From CAJGCS01 sp045589955 (lineage in GTDB: Bacteria; Bacillota_I; Bacilli_A; ML615J-28; CAG-313), in NCBI GenBank assembly GCA_045589955.1, contig JAZNQD010000067.1:1-47737 (forward strand): a DNA stretch of 47,737 nucleotides. The letters run 5' to 3'. Both the position numbers and the translations under genes were made by a program. The notes under the pieces are model-generated. The model saw nothing but the letters and a program-made list of their open reading frames with translations, was not told the origin of the DNA and ran no database searches. Position 1 is the stretch's first letter, and each line of letters opens with the position of its first letter. Of this stretch, positions 26,073-35,700 are shown piece after piece.

Positions 26073-27329
26073 ATGAATCATAGAATAAATGAACTAGAAA
26101 TAAATAAGAAAAATCAGAGTCCAGAAAGTACAGTCTCTAAAGATGTTAAAAACTCTAATGATACAGAATTAGTTGATGAAATTAATAAAGAAGCAGAACC
26201 AATCGACAAAAGCGAAGATGATTCCTTTAATAAAGATACCATTAGTGATATTGATGATGGACATTTAAATCTTGAAGGAAAAAACGAAGATGGTAATTCT
26301 AAGGAAGAAGATGCTTTATCTAAGAATGAAGAAGAATCTAAGTCAGAGGTTAAAAAGGAAAATCCTAAACAAACTGATTTAACATCCCCTAATGAAATTA
26401 ATGATTCAGAAGAAAAACAATTATCTGATGATAATCAACAAGATCTTAATAATCAAGAGTTAGAACAAAATCCTTTAGAAGAACAAGAGTTAGAAGATCC
26501 GGTAGAAAAACCAGAAGAAGATTTTCCTGAAGAACCTAGTCCTCTCGAAGAGGAAAAACCAGAGGTTGATTCTGAAGATGTTAAACCAGTTGTTGATGAC
26601 AAGGAAGAAGATATTGTTGATCCAAAAGATTCAAAAGATGAAAATGAAGATGGTTTAGACAAAACTGAAGAAGAAAAAGAATCGCTTGAAGAAGAAAAAA
26701 CTGATGGTGATGAAGATTTAGATGAAGAGTTAGTAGAACCTTCAGATGAAGAAAAAGATAAAGAAGATGATGCTGATAAAGTAGAAGAAGAACCTAAGCC
26801 TGAGGTACTTGAAAATCCAACTGAAGATGAAAATAATAAGGTAGATAAACCAAAACGTAATATTTTCACAATTGGTCCTACTTTACTTAAAAACCTTCGA
26901 TTAACATTTAAGAATCTTAAGGATACTATAGATAAGAAAGCTATTCAAGCTGGCTATATTACTAGTAAAGGTTATATTCGTAACTTCTTAAGACAAGGTG
27001 GTTTATTTATTAGTATAAGCGCTGTTAAGTTTGTTCTTGGTAAGATAAATAAAATGCCATCAGTTACTCTAAATGAACCTTTTGAACCAATCAAGAATTA
27101 TTTTTCTAATAAATTTAATGAAAAATCAAAATATGAAGATTTGCGTTACGCAAACGAAAATTCAAAAAATATTATTGATGTAAGTAAATTTAAAGATGAT
27201 AAAAACTATGATTCTTTATTAAAGAAATATAATGAGAACATGGCTGGTTTAGAACGATATAATAATGAGGAACAATCCGCATTACTAAAAGATGGAGATG
27301 ATTCCTCAGATGATTATAATAATAGTTAA
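26073..27329 (+). CDS. Second acidic effector-like protein, different C-terminus
   Basis: 418 residues. The N-terminal 35 residues follow the same pattern as the protein at 23581 (MN-RI-E-E, then EST-VS, NS-D-EL). A highly acidic, Pro/Glu-rich region continues to about 265. The C-terminal 150 residues differ: they start basic (KPKRNIF) and include the hydrophobic stretch GLFISISAVKFVLGKI (about 311-326), which could contact membranes. No catalytic motif is seen. The shared head with a swapped tail is the classic pattern of a polymorphic effector family. The operon terminator follows at 27335. Confidence 0.65.
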   Translation: MNHRINELEINKKNQSPESTVSKDVKNSNDTELVDEINKEAEPIDKSEDDSFNKDTISDIDDGHLNLEGKNEDGNSKEEDALSKNEEESKSEVKKENPKQTDLTSPNEINDSEEKQLSDDNQQDLNNQELEQNPLEEQELEDPVEKPEEDFPEEPSPLEEEKPEVDSEDVKPVVDDKEEDIVDPKDSKDENEDGLDKTEEEKESLEEEKTDGDEDLDEELVEPSDEEKDKEDDADKVEEEPKPEVLENPTEDENNKVDKPKRNIFTIGPTLLKNLRLTFKNLKDTIDKKAIQAGYITSKGYIRNFLRQGGLFISISAVKFVLGKINKMPSVTLNEPFEPIKNYFSNKFNEKSKYEDLRYANENSKNIIDVSKFKDDKNYDSLLKKYNENMAGLERYNNEEQSALLKDGDDSSDDYNNS

Positions 27330-27334
27330 AAATG

Positions 27335-27364
27335 AAACCTAACGATTAATTCGTTAGGTTTTTG
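27335..27364 (+). terminator. Terminator of the ATPase/effector operon
   Basis: AAACCTAACGA (27335-27345), loop TTAAT, TCGTTAGGTTTTT. It is the first strong terminator after the one at 18244, which defines a single six-gene transcript. Confidence 0.9.
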
Positions 27365-27420
27365 AAACAATAGTGATATTTTTAACGTATTATTATATGA
27401 ATAGATATTGTGGAGGTCTT

Positions 27421-28215
27421 ATGAGAGTTAAAAAGATATTAAGTATATTAACAATTGTTTTATTTAGTTTTCTTCTTGCATCATGTAAGCAAATAGGTGA
27501 AAGCCAAACAGGTGGAGAAACACCTAAAAAATATTCCCTTAACATTATGGGGGATATTGATCTATTATATTTAGATGAGATAAAGACAAAATATGAACAA
27601 GGTGAAGTTGTGGAGATTAAGACGAAGATTTTGTTTGATGCGGAAATAGAAATATATGTAAACAATGTTCAAGTACCTAAGACAGATTCTGATGGAGTTT
27701 ATTGGTTATACAAGTTTTACATGCCAAACTGTGATTCATGGCTGTTGGCAGAAACTGTCGATGGTTTTAAGGAACAGAAGGATTATTATAAAACGATTCG
27801 TTTTGTTAATCCAGAAATTAAAAAGGATACTAATATTATAAATTTTGATTACTTAGTTACTAATGTTCCTGTATATCATATTTTTGAAAATACAGAAGAA
27901 TATGAAAGATTTAATTTTGAAGTACTAGGAAATATTATTGTCCATCCAGATGTAGTAGGACCTAATATTGAGATGTATTATATTGTTTTAGTTGTTCGAA
28001 AGAGCAATTATAATGGTAACTATTTATATCATGATTTTAAATACGACCTTTATGGCGTAGTTCCTAAAGATGTGTTTGATCCAGCACCAGAACCAATGCT
28101 AGCACCAATGTTAAATGAAGATATCTTCTATGCTAAATTTGAAGATTGCTTATTAATTGATTTTGTGTTTGTTCCAGCAATAAACATAAGTGAATACCCA
28201 GACTATAATGTATAA
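27421..28215 (+). CDS. Lipoprotein of unknown function
   Basis: A 264-residue lipoprotein. The signal peptide MRVKKILSILTIVLFSFLLASC has its lipobox Cys at residue 22. ATG 27421 is chosen because GGAGG (27412-27416) sits just before it; longer in-frame starts upstream would destroy the signal peptide. The mature part looks beta-rich with no motif I recognise. It stands between two terminators directly after the effector operon, so it may be a related surface component or unrelated. Confidence 0.78.
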   Translation: MRVKKILSILTIVLFSFLLASCKQIGESQTGGETPKKYSLNIMGDIDLLYLDEIKTKYEQGEVVEIKTKILFDAEIEIYVNNVQVPKTDSDGVYWLYKFYMPNCDSWLLAETVDGFKEQKDYYKTIRFVNPEIKKDTNIINFDYLVTNVPVYHIFENTEEYERFNFEVLGNIIVHPDVVGPNIEMYYIVLVVRKSNYNGNYLYHDFKYDLYGVVPKDVFDPAPEPMLAPMLNEDIFYAKFEDCLLIDFVFVPAINISEYPDYNV

Positions 28216-28270
28216 TAATAAACCTCAAGGCTATAGTAGTATTACTACTTAAAACCTTGAGGTTTATTAT
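28214..28270 (+). terminator. Long terminator hairpin after the lipoprotein gene
   Basis: The stem containing AAACCTCAAGG / CCTTGAGGTTT encloses a second perfect hairpin, AGTAGTATTACTACT. Confidence 0.8.
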
Positions 28271-28304
28271 GTTTAGTTTAATCCTTTTAAAAATATGAAT
28301 TTTA

Positions 28305-28313
28305 TGTTATAAT
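28305..28313 (+). promoter_or_regulatory. Extended -10 promoter for the 28337 gene
   Basis: TGtTATAAT (TATAAT 28308-28313) without a convincing -35 box. Confidence 0.5.
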
Positions 28314-28336
28314 AAAAAAAGCTAAAGAGGTGCTTT

Positions 28337-29149
28337 ATGAAGAAAAAGATTCAAAAGAAACATGTAAATAGGGTATTAAATGATATAGTTGACTTTATTG
28401 AATTTGATTGTTATATTAAAACAATGGATGAATTATTTAATAATAATATTTGTGATTACCATGAATACTTAAGTAATCTATTAACAAGAATTCAAATCTA
28501 TTTTGCTGAAGAAGTAAAACCTTACTTATCTTTGGAAAATTTAGAAGAAGATGAACCAGTTGATTTAGAGTTGTTAGATATTCTTGATTATGCTTATGAT
28601 TACAAAAAACTCGATATTTCTTCTTTTGAGGCTCTTAATAATTTATTTATTAAAATAAATGAATATATTTTTTCAAAAATGATTTTATTTGTATCAAAAG
28701 AAAATGTAACAAAAGATGTATTAATAAATGTTATTAATGATATTGTTAAGATAACAGAAGATAATTCATATTCCAAAATCAATAAAAATGAACTTTATCA
28801 AAATGTTCTTTCTAAGGAACAATATATAATTTTTAAAGAGCATAATTTTTTAAATAAGATTACCTATTTATTAAAGAAACCTCAAATTATTGGTTTTGAT
28901 GCAATAGACTTCTTTGATTTTTTAAAAGGTGCAAGAATCATTAAAATTGTTCAAGGAGATAGTGAACTCGTTTTTTCAAATGACTTTGCAAACAAAGCCA
29001 TTTTTATGACAAACACTTATGAAGTTTATAACCGATATAACAAAGTTGTTAAGAATCATAATCTTAATATCGAAGAAAGTATTGTGTCTTTTGATATTAA
29101 TTTAAAAGCCGACCTTTTAATTTTATTAAATGAAAATAAAAATAATTAA
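28337..29149 (+). CDS. Hypothetical protein, helical
   Basis: A 270-residue, mostly helical, acidic protein with no signal peptide, membrane segment or motif I recognise. The first residues are strongly basic (KKKIQKKH). It begins a run of four genes on one strand (28337-30980) between terminators at about 28270 and 31005. Gaps are 21, 66 and 25 nt. Confidence 0.6.
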   Translation: MKKKIQKKHVNRVLNDIVDFIEFDCYIKTMDELFNNNICDYHEYLSNLLTRIQIYFAEEVKPYLSLENLEEDEPVDLELLDILDYAYDYKKLDISSFEALNNLFIKINEYIFSKMILFVSKENVTKDVLINVINDIVKITEDNSYSKINKNELYQNVLSKEQYIIFKEHNFLNKITYLLKKPQIIGFDAIDFFDFLKGARIIKIVQGDSELVFSNDFANKAIFMTNTYEVYNRYNKVVKNHNLNIEESIVSFDINLKADLLILLNENKNN

Positions 29150-29170
29150 GAAAAACTATAGGAGGGAAAA

Positions 29171-30382
29171 ATGGTTATTGTCGATAAAAAAACATGCCCT
29201 AAAGGAGTCGATCCAAATTTATTTGATAGATGGATTAAAAATGCTAAGGAGGTAGCTGATTGTTTAGGATTTCCTAAACTAGCTAAAAAAATAGAAGAAT
29301 ATTTCAGTGAAAAGGACCTTAATGTTTTCTTTTCTGATGAAGTAATAAGAGAAGATAGGGGTTATCTTTCATATGTAGAGGCTAGAAAGTACATCAGAGA
29401 TTGTTATAAAACAAATGGTATAATAAAAAAAATTCTAAATAATATTTATAATGATTCTGATTTTGAGGCTTATATTGATATACTATATGATGAATTAGTT
29501 TTAGTTAATGAAGATATTGATGATCCTAGTACCATTTACGATACACTTCAATTTGTAAAAGGAATAATGAAAAAAGAATGTTATGTTTATTCACAAAAAG
29601 ACCTTTTTGATAAGATAATTATTTATCCAACTAAATATCATACTTATACTGGGGATATCATTACTTTTTGTGAAATTGGTTTTGTTAAAGAATTGTTTAA
29701 TTTAACATATCGTAATATGGCAAAAGAAAATAAAGATTTATTTAATAATGATGGATTTGAAAGAAATGACTACATTTCAAAGGTTGTTAAAGAATCACTT
29801 TCAACATACTTTATTAAGTGCTACTTTAATACTTATGGATTAGGTTGTCATTTCCTAAAAGATTTGCATTACCGTGTTCCATATCTAGAACCTGCTAGTG
29901 CTTATGTTTATATTAATGGCCATAAACACTTTATCGATATGTTCGAAAAATCTCTTTCATCAATGGATGTAGCATTACGCATGCTTTTAGGCTTTAGTAA
30001 TGAATTATTATATTCAGTAATAAATCATGACTTTTATCGTAACTTTGTTTTAAAACATGATAAAAGAACTGACTTTAGTACTATTACACCCTATGACTTT
30101 ATGATTGACTTTAATGATTATTTATTAGAGTCAAAAAGTGAGGGAACGGTTAAAAGTTATATTTCTTGGGTATCTAGTGCATTTGAAAAATACTTAGGAA
30201 TGAATATTAGAATTCTTTCGGTTTTAAATCATGAATCAAGAATTCAAGTAGTTGATAAAGTTTTAAGTTTAATAACTGGTAAAGATGATTTATCTAATAA
30301 TATGCGATCTGCCTTACATGCTCTTAAAACTTTTATTACAATAAAAAATGCAGGTTGGGAAGGTATTGATATTACAAAGTAA
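29171..30382 (+). CDS. Hypothetical protein with a C-terminal SAM-like helical domain
   Basis: 403 residues of unknown family, mainly helical. The last 90 residues (from about 313: FNDYLLE, TVKSYISWVSSAFEKYLG, later LHALKTFI) have the spacing of the core-binding (SAM-like) domain found in tyrosine recombinases and some nucleases. The same pattern recurs in the 110-residue protein at 30648. No catalytic domain is attached. GGAGGG lies 7 nt before the start. Confidence 0.55.
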   Translation: MVIVDKKTCPKGVDPNLFDRWIKNAKEVADCLGFPKLAKKIEEYFSEKDLNVFFSDEVIREDRGYLSYVEARKYIRDCYKTNGIIKKILNNIYNDSDFEAYIDILYDELVLVNEDIDDPSTIYDTLQFVKGIMKKECYVYSQKDLFDKIIIYPTKYHTYTGDIITFCEIGFVKELFNLTYRNMAKENKDLFNNDGFERNDYISKVVKESLSTYFIKCYFNTYGLGCHFLKDLHYRVPYLEPASAYVYINGHKHFIDMFEKSLSSMDVALRMLLGFSNELLYSVINHDFYRNFVLKHDKRTDFSTITPYDFMIDFNDYLLESKSEGTVKSYISWVSSAFEKYLGMNIRILSVLNHESRIQVVDKVLSLITGKDDLSNNMRSALHALKTFITIKNAGWEGIDITK

Positions 30383-30448
30383 TATCAATACTTATAACTT
30401 CTATTAAGGTATACATACACATTTTTATACAAATTTATTGAGGTGAAT

Positions 30449-30622
30449 ATGAAATTTAAAGTTGAATCAGTAACTACAACGAACGATGAAGGTTTAGAAA
30501 AAATTTTAAATGATGCTGTACCAACAATTGAACAAATTGGTTACAAAATTGTTTCTATTATGTTTATTGGTAATAATAGTAAATGCGAGCGCATTTATCA
30601 AATTGTATTGGTAAGAGAATAA
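30449..30622 (+). CDS. 57-residue protein, possibly Cse60-like
   Basis: A short complete gene with a good RBS (GAGGTGAAT before ATG 30449) and a TAA stop. The layout, a short strand, a helix (EGLEKILNDA), then the strands YKIVSIMFI and ERIYQIVLV, is like the small sporulation-associated Cse60/DUF2758 proteins that share a YQI/V-type ending. The resemblance is weak. It lies inside a gap of 265 nt that otherwise has no gene. Confidence 0.55.
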   Translation: MKFKVESVTTTNDEGLEKILNDAVPTIEQIGYKIVSIMFIGNNSKCERIYQIVLVRE

Positions 30623-30647
30623 AATAATTTAAAAAGGAGAAAAATAC

Positions 30648-30980
30648 ATGTTAGAAAAAGAATTTAAAGAATGGCTAGAAAAACAAACAAAAGATCATAC
30701 TGGTACTTTACTTAGTAAGAAAGTAATTAGTAATCATTTATCAGATATTAGAAGAGTATTTAAAGTATATGATTTACATGATGAGTATAAGAAAGATAAA
30801 TGTAAATCAATTATCGCTTTATTTGATTATTCTAAAGATGATGAAAGAGTAAGTGCTAAACCTAAATGTGATATTAAGATTAAAGGTAGTGTTTACAAAG
30901 TTTTAAAAGCTCTTAAAGGATCAATTGTTAAATATCAAATGTTTTTAAATTATTGTGTTTCAACAGGTGTTACTTTCTAA
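30648..30980 (+). CDS. Small SAM-like helical protein
   Basis: 110 residues, basic. It is laid out like the C-terminus of the 403-residue protein upstream: FKEWLEKQT, then VISNHLSDIRRVFKVY, then SVYKVLKALKG. That pattern fits the DNA-binding SAM-like domain of tyrosine integrases, without the catalytic part. It could be a DNA-binding accessory or a remnant. A GGAG-type RBS is present and a terminator follows. Confidence 0.55.
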   Translation: MLEKEFKEWLEKQTKDHTGTLLSKKVISNHLSDIRRVFKVYDLHDEYKKDKCKSIIALFDYSKDDERVSAKPKCDIKIKGSVYKVLKALKGSIVKYQMFLNYCVSTGVTF

Positions 30981-31004
30981 TATTTATTCTATAAAATAAT
31001 CGCA

Positions 31005-31038
31005 AAATAAAGCACTTTTAAAAGTGCTTTATTTTTTT
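31005..31038 (+). terminator. Terminator before the clpX-like gene
   Basis: AAATAAAGCACTTTT / AAAAGTGCTTTATTT, perfectly complementary, followed by more Ts. Only 28 nt remain before the next start codon and no promoter is visible there, so the following gene may depend on read-through. Confidence 0.85.
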
Positions 31039-31065
31039 ATTTAAAAAGATATTTAGGAGGCATAA

Positions 31066-32124
31066 ATGAACGATTTTAAATTAAATGAAATTAAAAAGAA
31101 TGTAGACGATGTGTTATTTGAGTTAAAAGAAGAATATATCAAGAAAACCCCAAAAGAAATTTATGATGAAATATCTGAATATGTTATTGGTCAAGATGAG
31201 GCTAAAAAAATATTATCAGTAGCATTATATCAACATAACTTAAGGGTCAATAATGATGAATTAAAAGATGTTCAAAAAAGTAATATTTTAATGGTTGGAC
31301 CAACCGGGGTTGGTAAAACATTACTTGCTAAAGCAATGGCTAAAGTTGCTGATCTTCCTCTTGCCATTTGCGATGCAACAACATATACCCAAGCGGGATA
31401 CGTTGGTGAAGATGTTGAAAACATCTTGCTTAAACTTTTACAAAATGCTGACTTTGATTTAGAAAGAGCTCAAAAAGGAATTGTCTTTATTGATGAATTT
31501 GATAAAATAGCAAGGAAAAATGCTAATCCTTCGATTACTAGGGATGTTTCTGGGGAAGGTGTTCAAAATGCGCTTTTGAAAATTATTGAAGGAACAATTG
31601 TTAATGTACCCCCTCATGGAGGAAGAAAACACCCTTATCAAGACTTTATTAAGTTTGATACATCAAATGTTCTATTTATTTGTGCTGGTTCTTTTGAAGG
31701 TAAGAAGAATCAAACCTTTAATAAATTACATAAACATAATGAAATTGATAACATTGAGCAAATTGAGAAGTTTGGTATAATTCCTGAACTCCTTGGACGT
31801 TTACCTGTTTTTATCAATTTAAATGAATTAACAATAGAAGATTTAAGAAAAATATTAACTGAACCAAAAGATTCATTAATTAACCAATATAAAAGACTAT
31901 TTAATATTGATGGAATTAATTTAGAATTTACTGATGAAGCATTAGATGAAATTGCCACAAATGCTTACTATCATAACTTTGGCGCAAGATCCCTACGTAG
32001 TACTATTGAAGATATTATGACTGATGTGATATTCAATATCGATCAAGTAGAAGAAAAGAACCTTATTATTGATTTAGATTATATTAAAAAACACAATATG
32101 AATAATAAGGCTTATTCATTTTAA
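31066..32124 (+). CDS. clpX: ClpX-like AAA+ unfoldase lacking the zinc domain and the IGF loop
   Basis: An AAA+ protein unfoldase. The catalytic parts are intact: Walker A GPTGVGKT (78-85), pore loop GYVG (111-114), Walker B FIDEFDKI (141-148), RKH loop (187-189), the EFIGR-like ELLGRLP and sensor-2 GAR. Two usual parts are missing. The N-terminal zinc-binding domain (no CxxC pairs; the protein is 352 residues against about 420) binds adaptors and substrates in normal ClpX. The segment that holds the ClpP-docking (L/I/V)GF tripeptide is also gone: only about 25 residues lie between AGSF and FGIIP, against about 45 in E. coli ClpX. It may therefore unfold proteins without ClpP. RBS AGGAGG precedes the start. 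Confidence 0.9.
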   Translation: MNDFKLNEIKKNVDDVLFELKEEYIKKTPKEIYDEISEYVIGQDEAKKILSVALYQHNLRVNNDELKDVQKSNILMVGPTGVGKTLLAKAMAKVADLPLAICDATTYTQAGYVGEDVENILLKLLQNADFDLERAQKGIVFIDEFDKIARKNANPSITRDVSGEGVQNALLKIIEGTIVNVPPHGGRKHPYQDFIKFDTSNVLFICAGSFEGKKNQTFNKLHKHNEIDNIEQIEKFGIIPELLGRLPVFINLNELTIEDLRKILTEPKDSLINQYKRLFNIDGINLEFTDEALDEIATNAYYHNFGARSLRSTIEDIMTDVIFNIDQVEEKNLIIDLDYIKKHNMNNKAYSF

Positions 32125-32139
32125 TAATCTTAGTAATTA

Positions 32140-32164
32140 CCTCACAATTTATAAAATTGTGAGG
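32140..32164 (+). promoter_or_regulatory. 25-bp perfect palindrome between clpX and the sigma gene
   Basis: CCTCACAATTT (32140-32150), centre ATA, AAATTGTGAGG (32154-32164). No T run follows, so it is less likely a simple terminator than a regulator-binding site, and it lies about 30-54 bp upstream of the sigma-gene -10 box. Confidence 0.55.
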
Positions 32165-32190
32165 GTACAAAGACAAATTATAAAAATATG

Positions 32191-32199
32191 TGATATAAT
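32191..32199 (+). promoter_or_regulatory. Extended -10 promoter of the sigma/anti-sigma pair
   Basis: TGaTATAAT (TATAAT 32194-32199) without a clear -35 box. I do not see an obvious ECF-type autoregulated promoter. Confidence 0.5.
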
Positions 32200-32260
32200 A
32201 CTTTTATATGAATGTCACCATTTGATGTTTTGTTTCGTTTTACTTATAGAGGAAGAAATT

Positions 32261-32743
32261 ATGAGAATACAAGAACAATTTGATTATGTGTATAATGAAA
32301 ATGTAAAAAGTCTTTTTAATATCGCGTACGGATATTTAAAAGACAAAGAAGATTCAGCTGATGTTATTCAGACTGTTTTTTTGAAAGCACTAGATAAAAA
32401 CATTAACTTTAAGACTTATGATGATATAAAATACTATCTGATTAGGATAACAATCAATTGTTGTTTGGATTTGTTAAAAAGTTCATATAAGAAGAAAGTT
32501 GTTTTAAATAATGAGATGGTTATGAATTTTAATGAAACGAAAAATGAATCTTCCTCAAATTTAAATTTAGTTGCTTATATTGATAAATTAAGTGATAAAT
32601 ATAAAACAATAATTATCTTAAGATATTATGATTTGATGAGTATTAGTGAAATAGCTCAAACCTTAAGAATAAGTGTTGATGCAACTAAAAAACGCTTAGA
32701 AAGAGCAAAGAAAATGATTAAAACATTGATGGAAAGGAATTAA
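32261..32743 (+). CDS. ECF-type RNA polymerase sigma factor
   Basis: A 160-residue sigma-70-family factor with only regions 2 and 4. Region 2 is visible around NIAYGYLKDKEDSADVIQ (residues about 19-36), and region 4 around LSDKYKTIIILRYY with the helix-turn-helix ISEIAQTLRISVDATKKRL (about 125-145). Start ATG 32261 follows AGAGGAAG; the longer frame from 32159 would place its start inside the palindrome region without an RBS. Its stop is 3 nt from the next gene, which has anti-sigma character, so the two form a sigma/anti-sigma unit. Confidence 0.92.
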   Translation: MRIQEQFDYVYNENVKSLFNIAYGYLKDKEDSADVIQTVFLKALDKNINFKTYDDIKYYLIRITINCCLDLLKSSYKKKVVLNNEMVMNFNETKNESSSNLNLVAYIDKLSDKYKTIIILRYYDLMSISEIAQTLRISVDATKKRLERAKKMIKTLMERN

Positions 32744-32746
32744 ATT

Positions 32747-35700
32747 ATGATAGAAGATAAATTATCAAAATTAAATGAATCGATTCCAGAGTTTAATGAT
32801 GTAAATGAAGTCAAAAATAGTATTCTTCAAAAACAAGAAAATAAACAAATTAATAAGCATAAACGTTTATTTTTACGTTTTTCTTATATTGGTGTGCCAA
32901 TTATTCTTTTATCTATTGGTCTTATTTTAGGAGTTGTTTTTTTAGGACCAAAAGATTCAGGAGGTCCATTATTAAGTGAATTTGATAAACGACAACAAGA
33001 ACTTGCAAAACTTTATTTAAGTGGTAGTAAAAACTATCTTTCTAATTATATTCTCTCACTAAATAGTGATGAAGATGAAGTTTATGAAAGTGAATATACG
33101 AAAAACTTACTTTCAGAAAATACAAAACTAGAAGCTGAAACTGTTGTTGAGAATATTTATTATGAAGTTACAGTTGATTATTGTAATGGATCAGCTCCTA
33201 AGAAAATAGTTGTTAAAAAGGGAGAACTTGTTTATCCTGAGGTCTTTACAAGAAGTGGCTATTATTTTTTGGGATGGTTTGTTGATGAAGTAATGCTTTC
33301 TCAGGCCATTAGAATAACAAGTGATACAAGAATTTATGCAAAATGGAGTGTTAAAGAATCAGTATCAATTGGTCCTAACCAATATGAATACTATAAAGAT
33401 TTAGATGGTGTTGTAATTGTAGGATCAAAAGTTGTTGATACAGAAGAATTAATCATTCCAAGTACTCTAAATGGATATAATGTTGTTGGTCTTGAAACAA
33501 GGGCATTCGATGGTGCTTATAGCAATAATCATAAAATTACGAAAAAAATCGTTGTTCCAGACACGGTTAGATTTATTAAAGCTTTAGCTTTATCTAATTA
33601 TAGCTTATTAGAAGAAATTTATTTACCAAGTCAATTACAAGTATTATATCCGAATGCTTTAATTGATTGCCCAAAACTAAAACATATTTATATAAGCAAT
33701 AATCCTCGTTATCAAGTTATTAATGATGCTTTAGTTGATGTATTAACTAATACCCTTATTAAAGGAACTTTAAATTCAAATGATATACCAAATGGTATTG
33801 CTATCATTGAGGCAAGAGCATTTTGTGATTATAAAACATTAGAAGAAATTAATATTCCTGATAGTGTAAAAATTATTAAGGCATATGCATTTAGTAATTG
33901 TGATTCTTTAACAATTGTTAAATTGCCAAGTGAACTTGAAATAATAGATGAAAGTTTATTTACTGATTGTATTAATTTAGAAGAAGTTTATATTGGTGAA
34001 AAAGTAAAAAGTATTGACGATCTAGCATTTAAAGGATGTAATAACTTAAAATCAATTATTGTTCATGAAAATAATCAATATTTTTATGCTACAGAATCAT
34101 GCTTAGTTGATCGAAATGAACAAAAACTTGTCGTTGGTTTTAATGTTCCTGATGGAAATGTTGATATTCCTGAAGGAATAAAAGTTATTGCAAATAGTGC
34201 TTTTTATGGACGAACTTCAATAAAAAGAGTTACTCTAAGTGAAAGTGTTGAAACAATTGAATATAGTGCATTTGCAGAATGCAAAAACTTAGAATATGTT
34301 TATCTCAACAAAAACTTAAAAAATCTTGTAGGCTTTACTTTTAATAACTGTATTAACCTAAAAGAAGTAGTTATGCCAACAAGTTTAGAAAATGTTGGTC
34401 AATATATTTTTTGGCGTTGTGAAAGTTTAGAAGAAATTACTTTACCCAAAAATATTAGTACAATCCCTTATGGAATGTTTAGTCAATGCAAGAATCTAAA
34501 AACAGTTGAACTACAAAGTGTTATTACAAATATTGGAACAGACGCCTTCTTTAATTGTAATAACCTAACCTCTTTCGATTTGTCTAATGTTTTAATAATT
34601 GGCAATGATGCTTTTTCATGGTGTAGAAGTTTAACTGAAATTGATCTTGGAAGTGTGACTCAAATAGGTGATAGAGCCTTCTTTGCTTGTAAAGGACTTA
34701 CAAATGTATATATTCCTAAAACAGTTAAAACAATAGGAAGTAACAGTTTTGGAGATTTAATTAATGCGGTATTATACTGTGGAGTAAGTAAACCAAAAAG
34801 TACTTGGGCAACAGATTTTTGTAATGGAACATATTGTGTATATGACAGTAATGAAATAATTTCTTTAGGAGATTTCACTTTTGAAGTGATTAATAACAAT
34901 GAACTTTCATTAACAAGATACATTGGTAAAGAAGAAAAAGTAGTTATTCCAAGTGAAATTAATGGTATGAAAGTTACATCAATTGGTGAAAAAGCTTTTT
35001 ACTTAAGTAAGATAAAAGAAGTTATTTTCCCAGATACTTTAGTAACAATCAATCGCCATGCTTTTGCTAGTTGTCATAACTTAAGAAAAGTTGAAATGCC
35101 TTCTACTTTAAAATCAATCAAAGAATATGCATTTTTCTATTGTGAAAACTTAATAGAAGTTAAGTTTAATGAAGGACTTAAAGAAATAGAAAATAATGCA
35201 TTTGCAAAATGTAATCTAAGTCAAGCCATTATTCCGTCTACATTAACTTATGCAGGTGGAAGAGTCTTTTCTGAAAATACTAATTTTATGGAACTAGTCA
35301 ATCTTTCAAAAGTATCAAATAGTTCATTTGGGGCAGGTCAAATCAATTACTTTAATTCACTTGACTATACATCAGGTGTTTTTACGATTAATAATGAATT
35401 TGTTTTCTGCTTTGACTTTAGAAACGAAAAAATTATCTTTATTAAGTATACTGGTAATGATACATTTGTTGAACTTCCAAGTGATGTAAGTTTCGAGTAT
35501 GGTGGGAAAATATATACTACTTACGTTATTAACGATCATGCTTTCGCATATCAAGAAAGAATTGTTAAGATTATATTACCAGAAGGAGTTACAGAAATTG
35601 GTGAACGAGCTTTCTTTGCTTGTTTTAACTTAACTAGTTTGTATATTCCAAGTTCGGTAACTAAGATTGGTAGTTCTGTAGTTTCAAATGATGAACATCT

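Noticed and set aside
26453..26869. A minus-strand ORF of 138 codons rich in Ser.
   Set aside because: It is the antisense of the GAA/GAT-rich acidic region of the gene at 26073 and has no RBS. The Ser bias is simply the reverse complement of Glu/Asp codons. The same holds for the Phe/Ile-rich minus-strand frames at 23938-24216 and 24409-24669.
32140..32164. The clpX-sigma palindrome as an intrinsic terminator.
   Set aside because: The stem is perfect, but the right arm is followed by GTACAAAG without a T run. A regulatory site is at least as likely.
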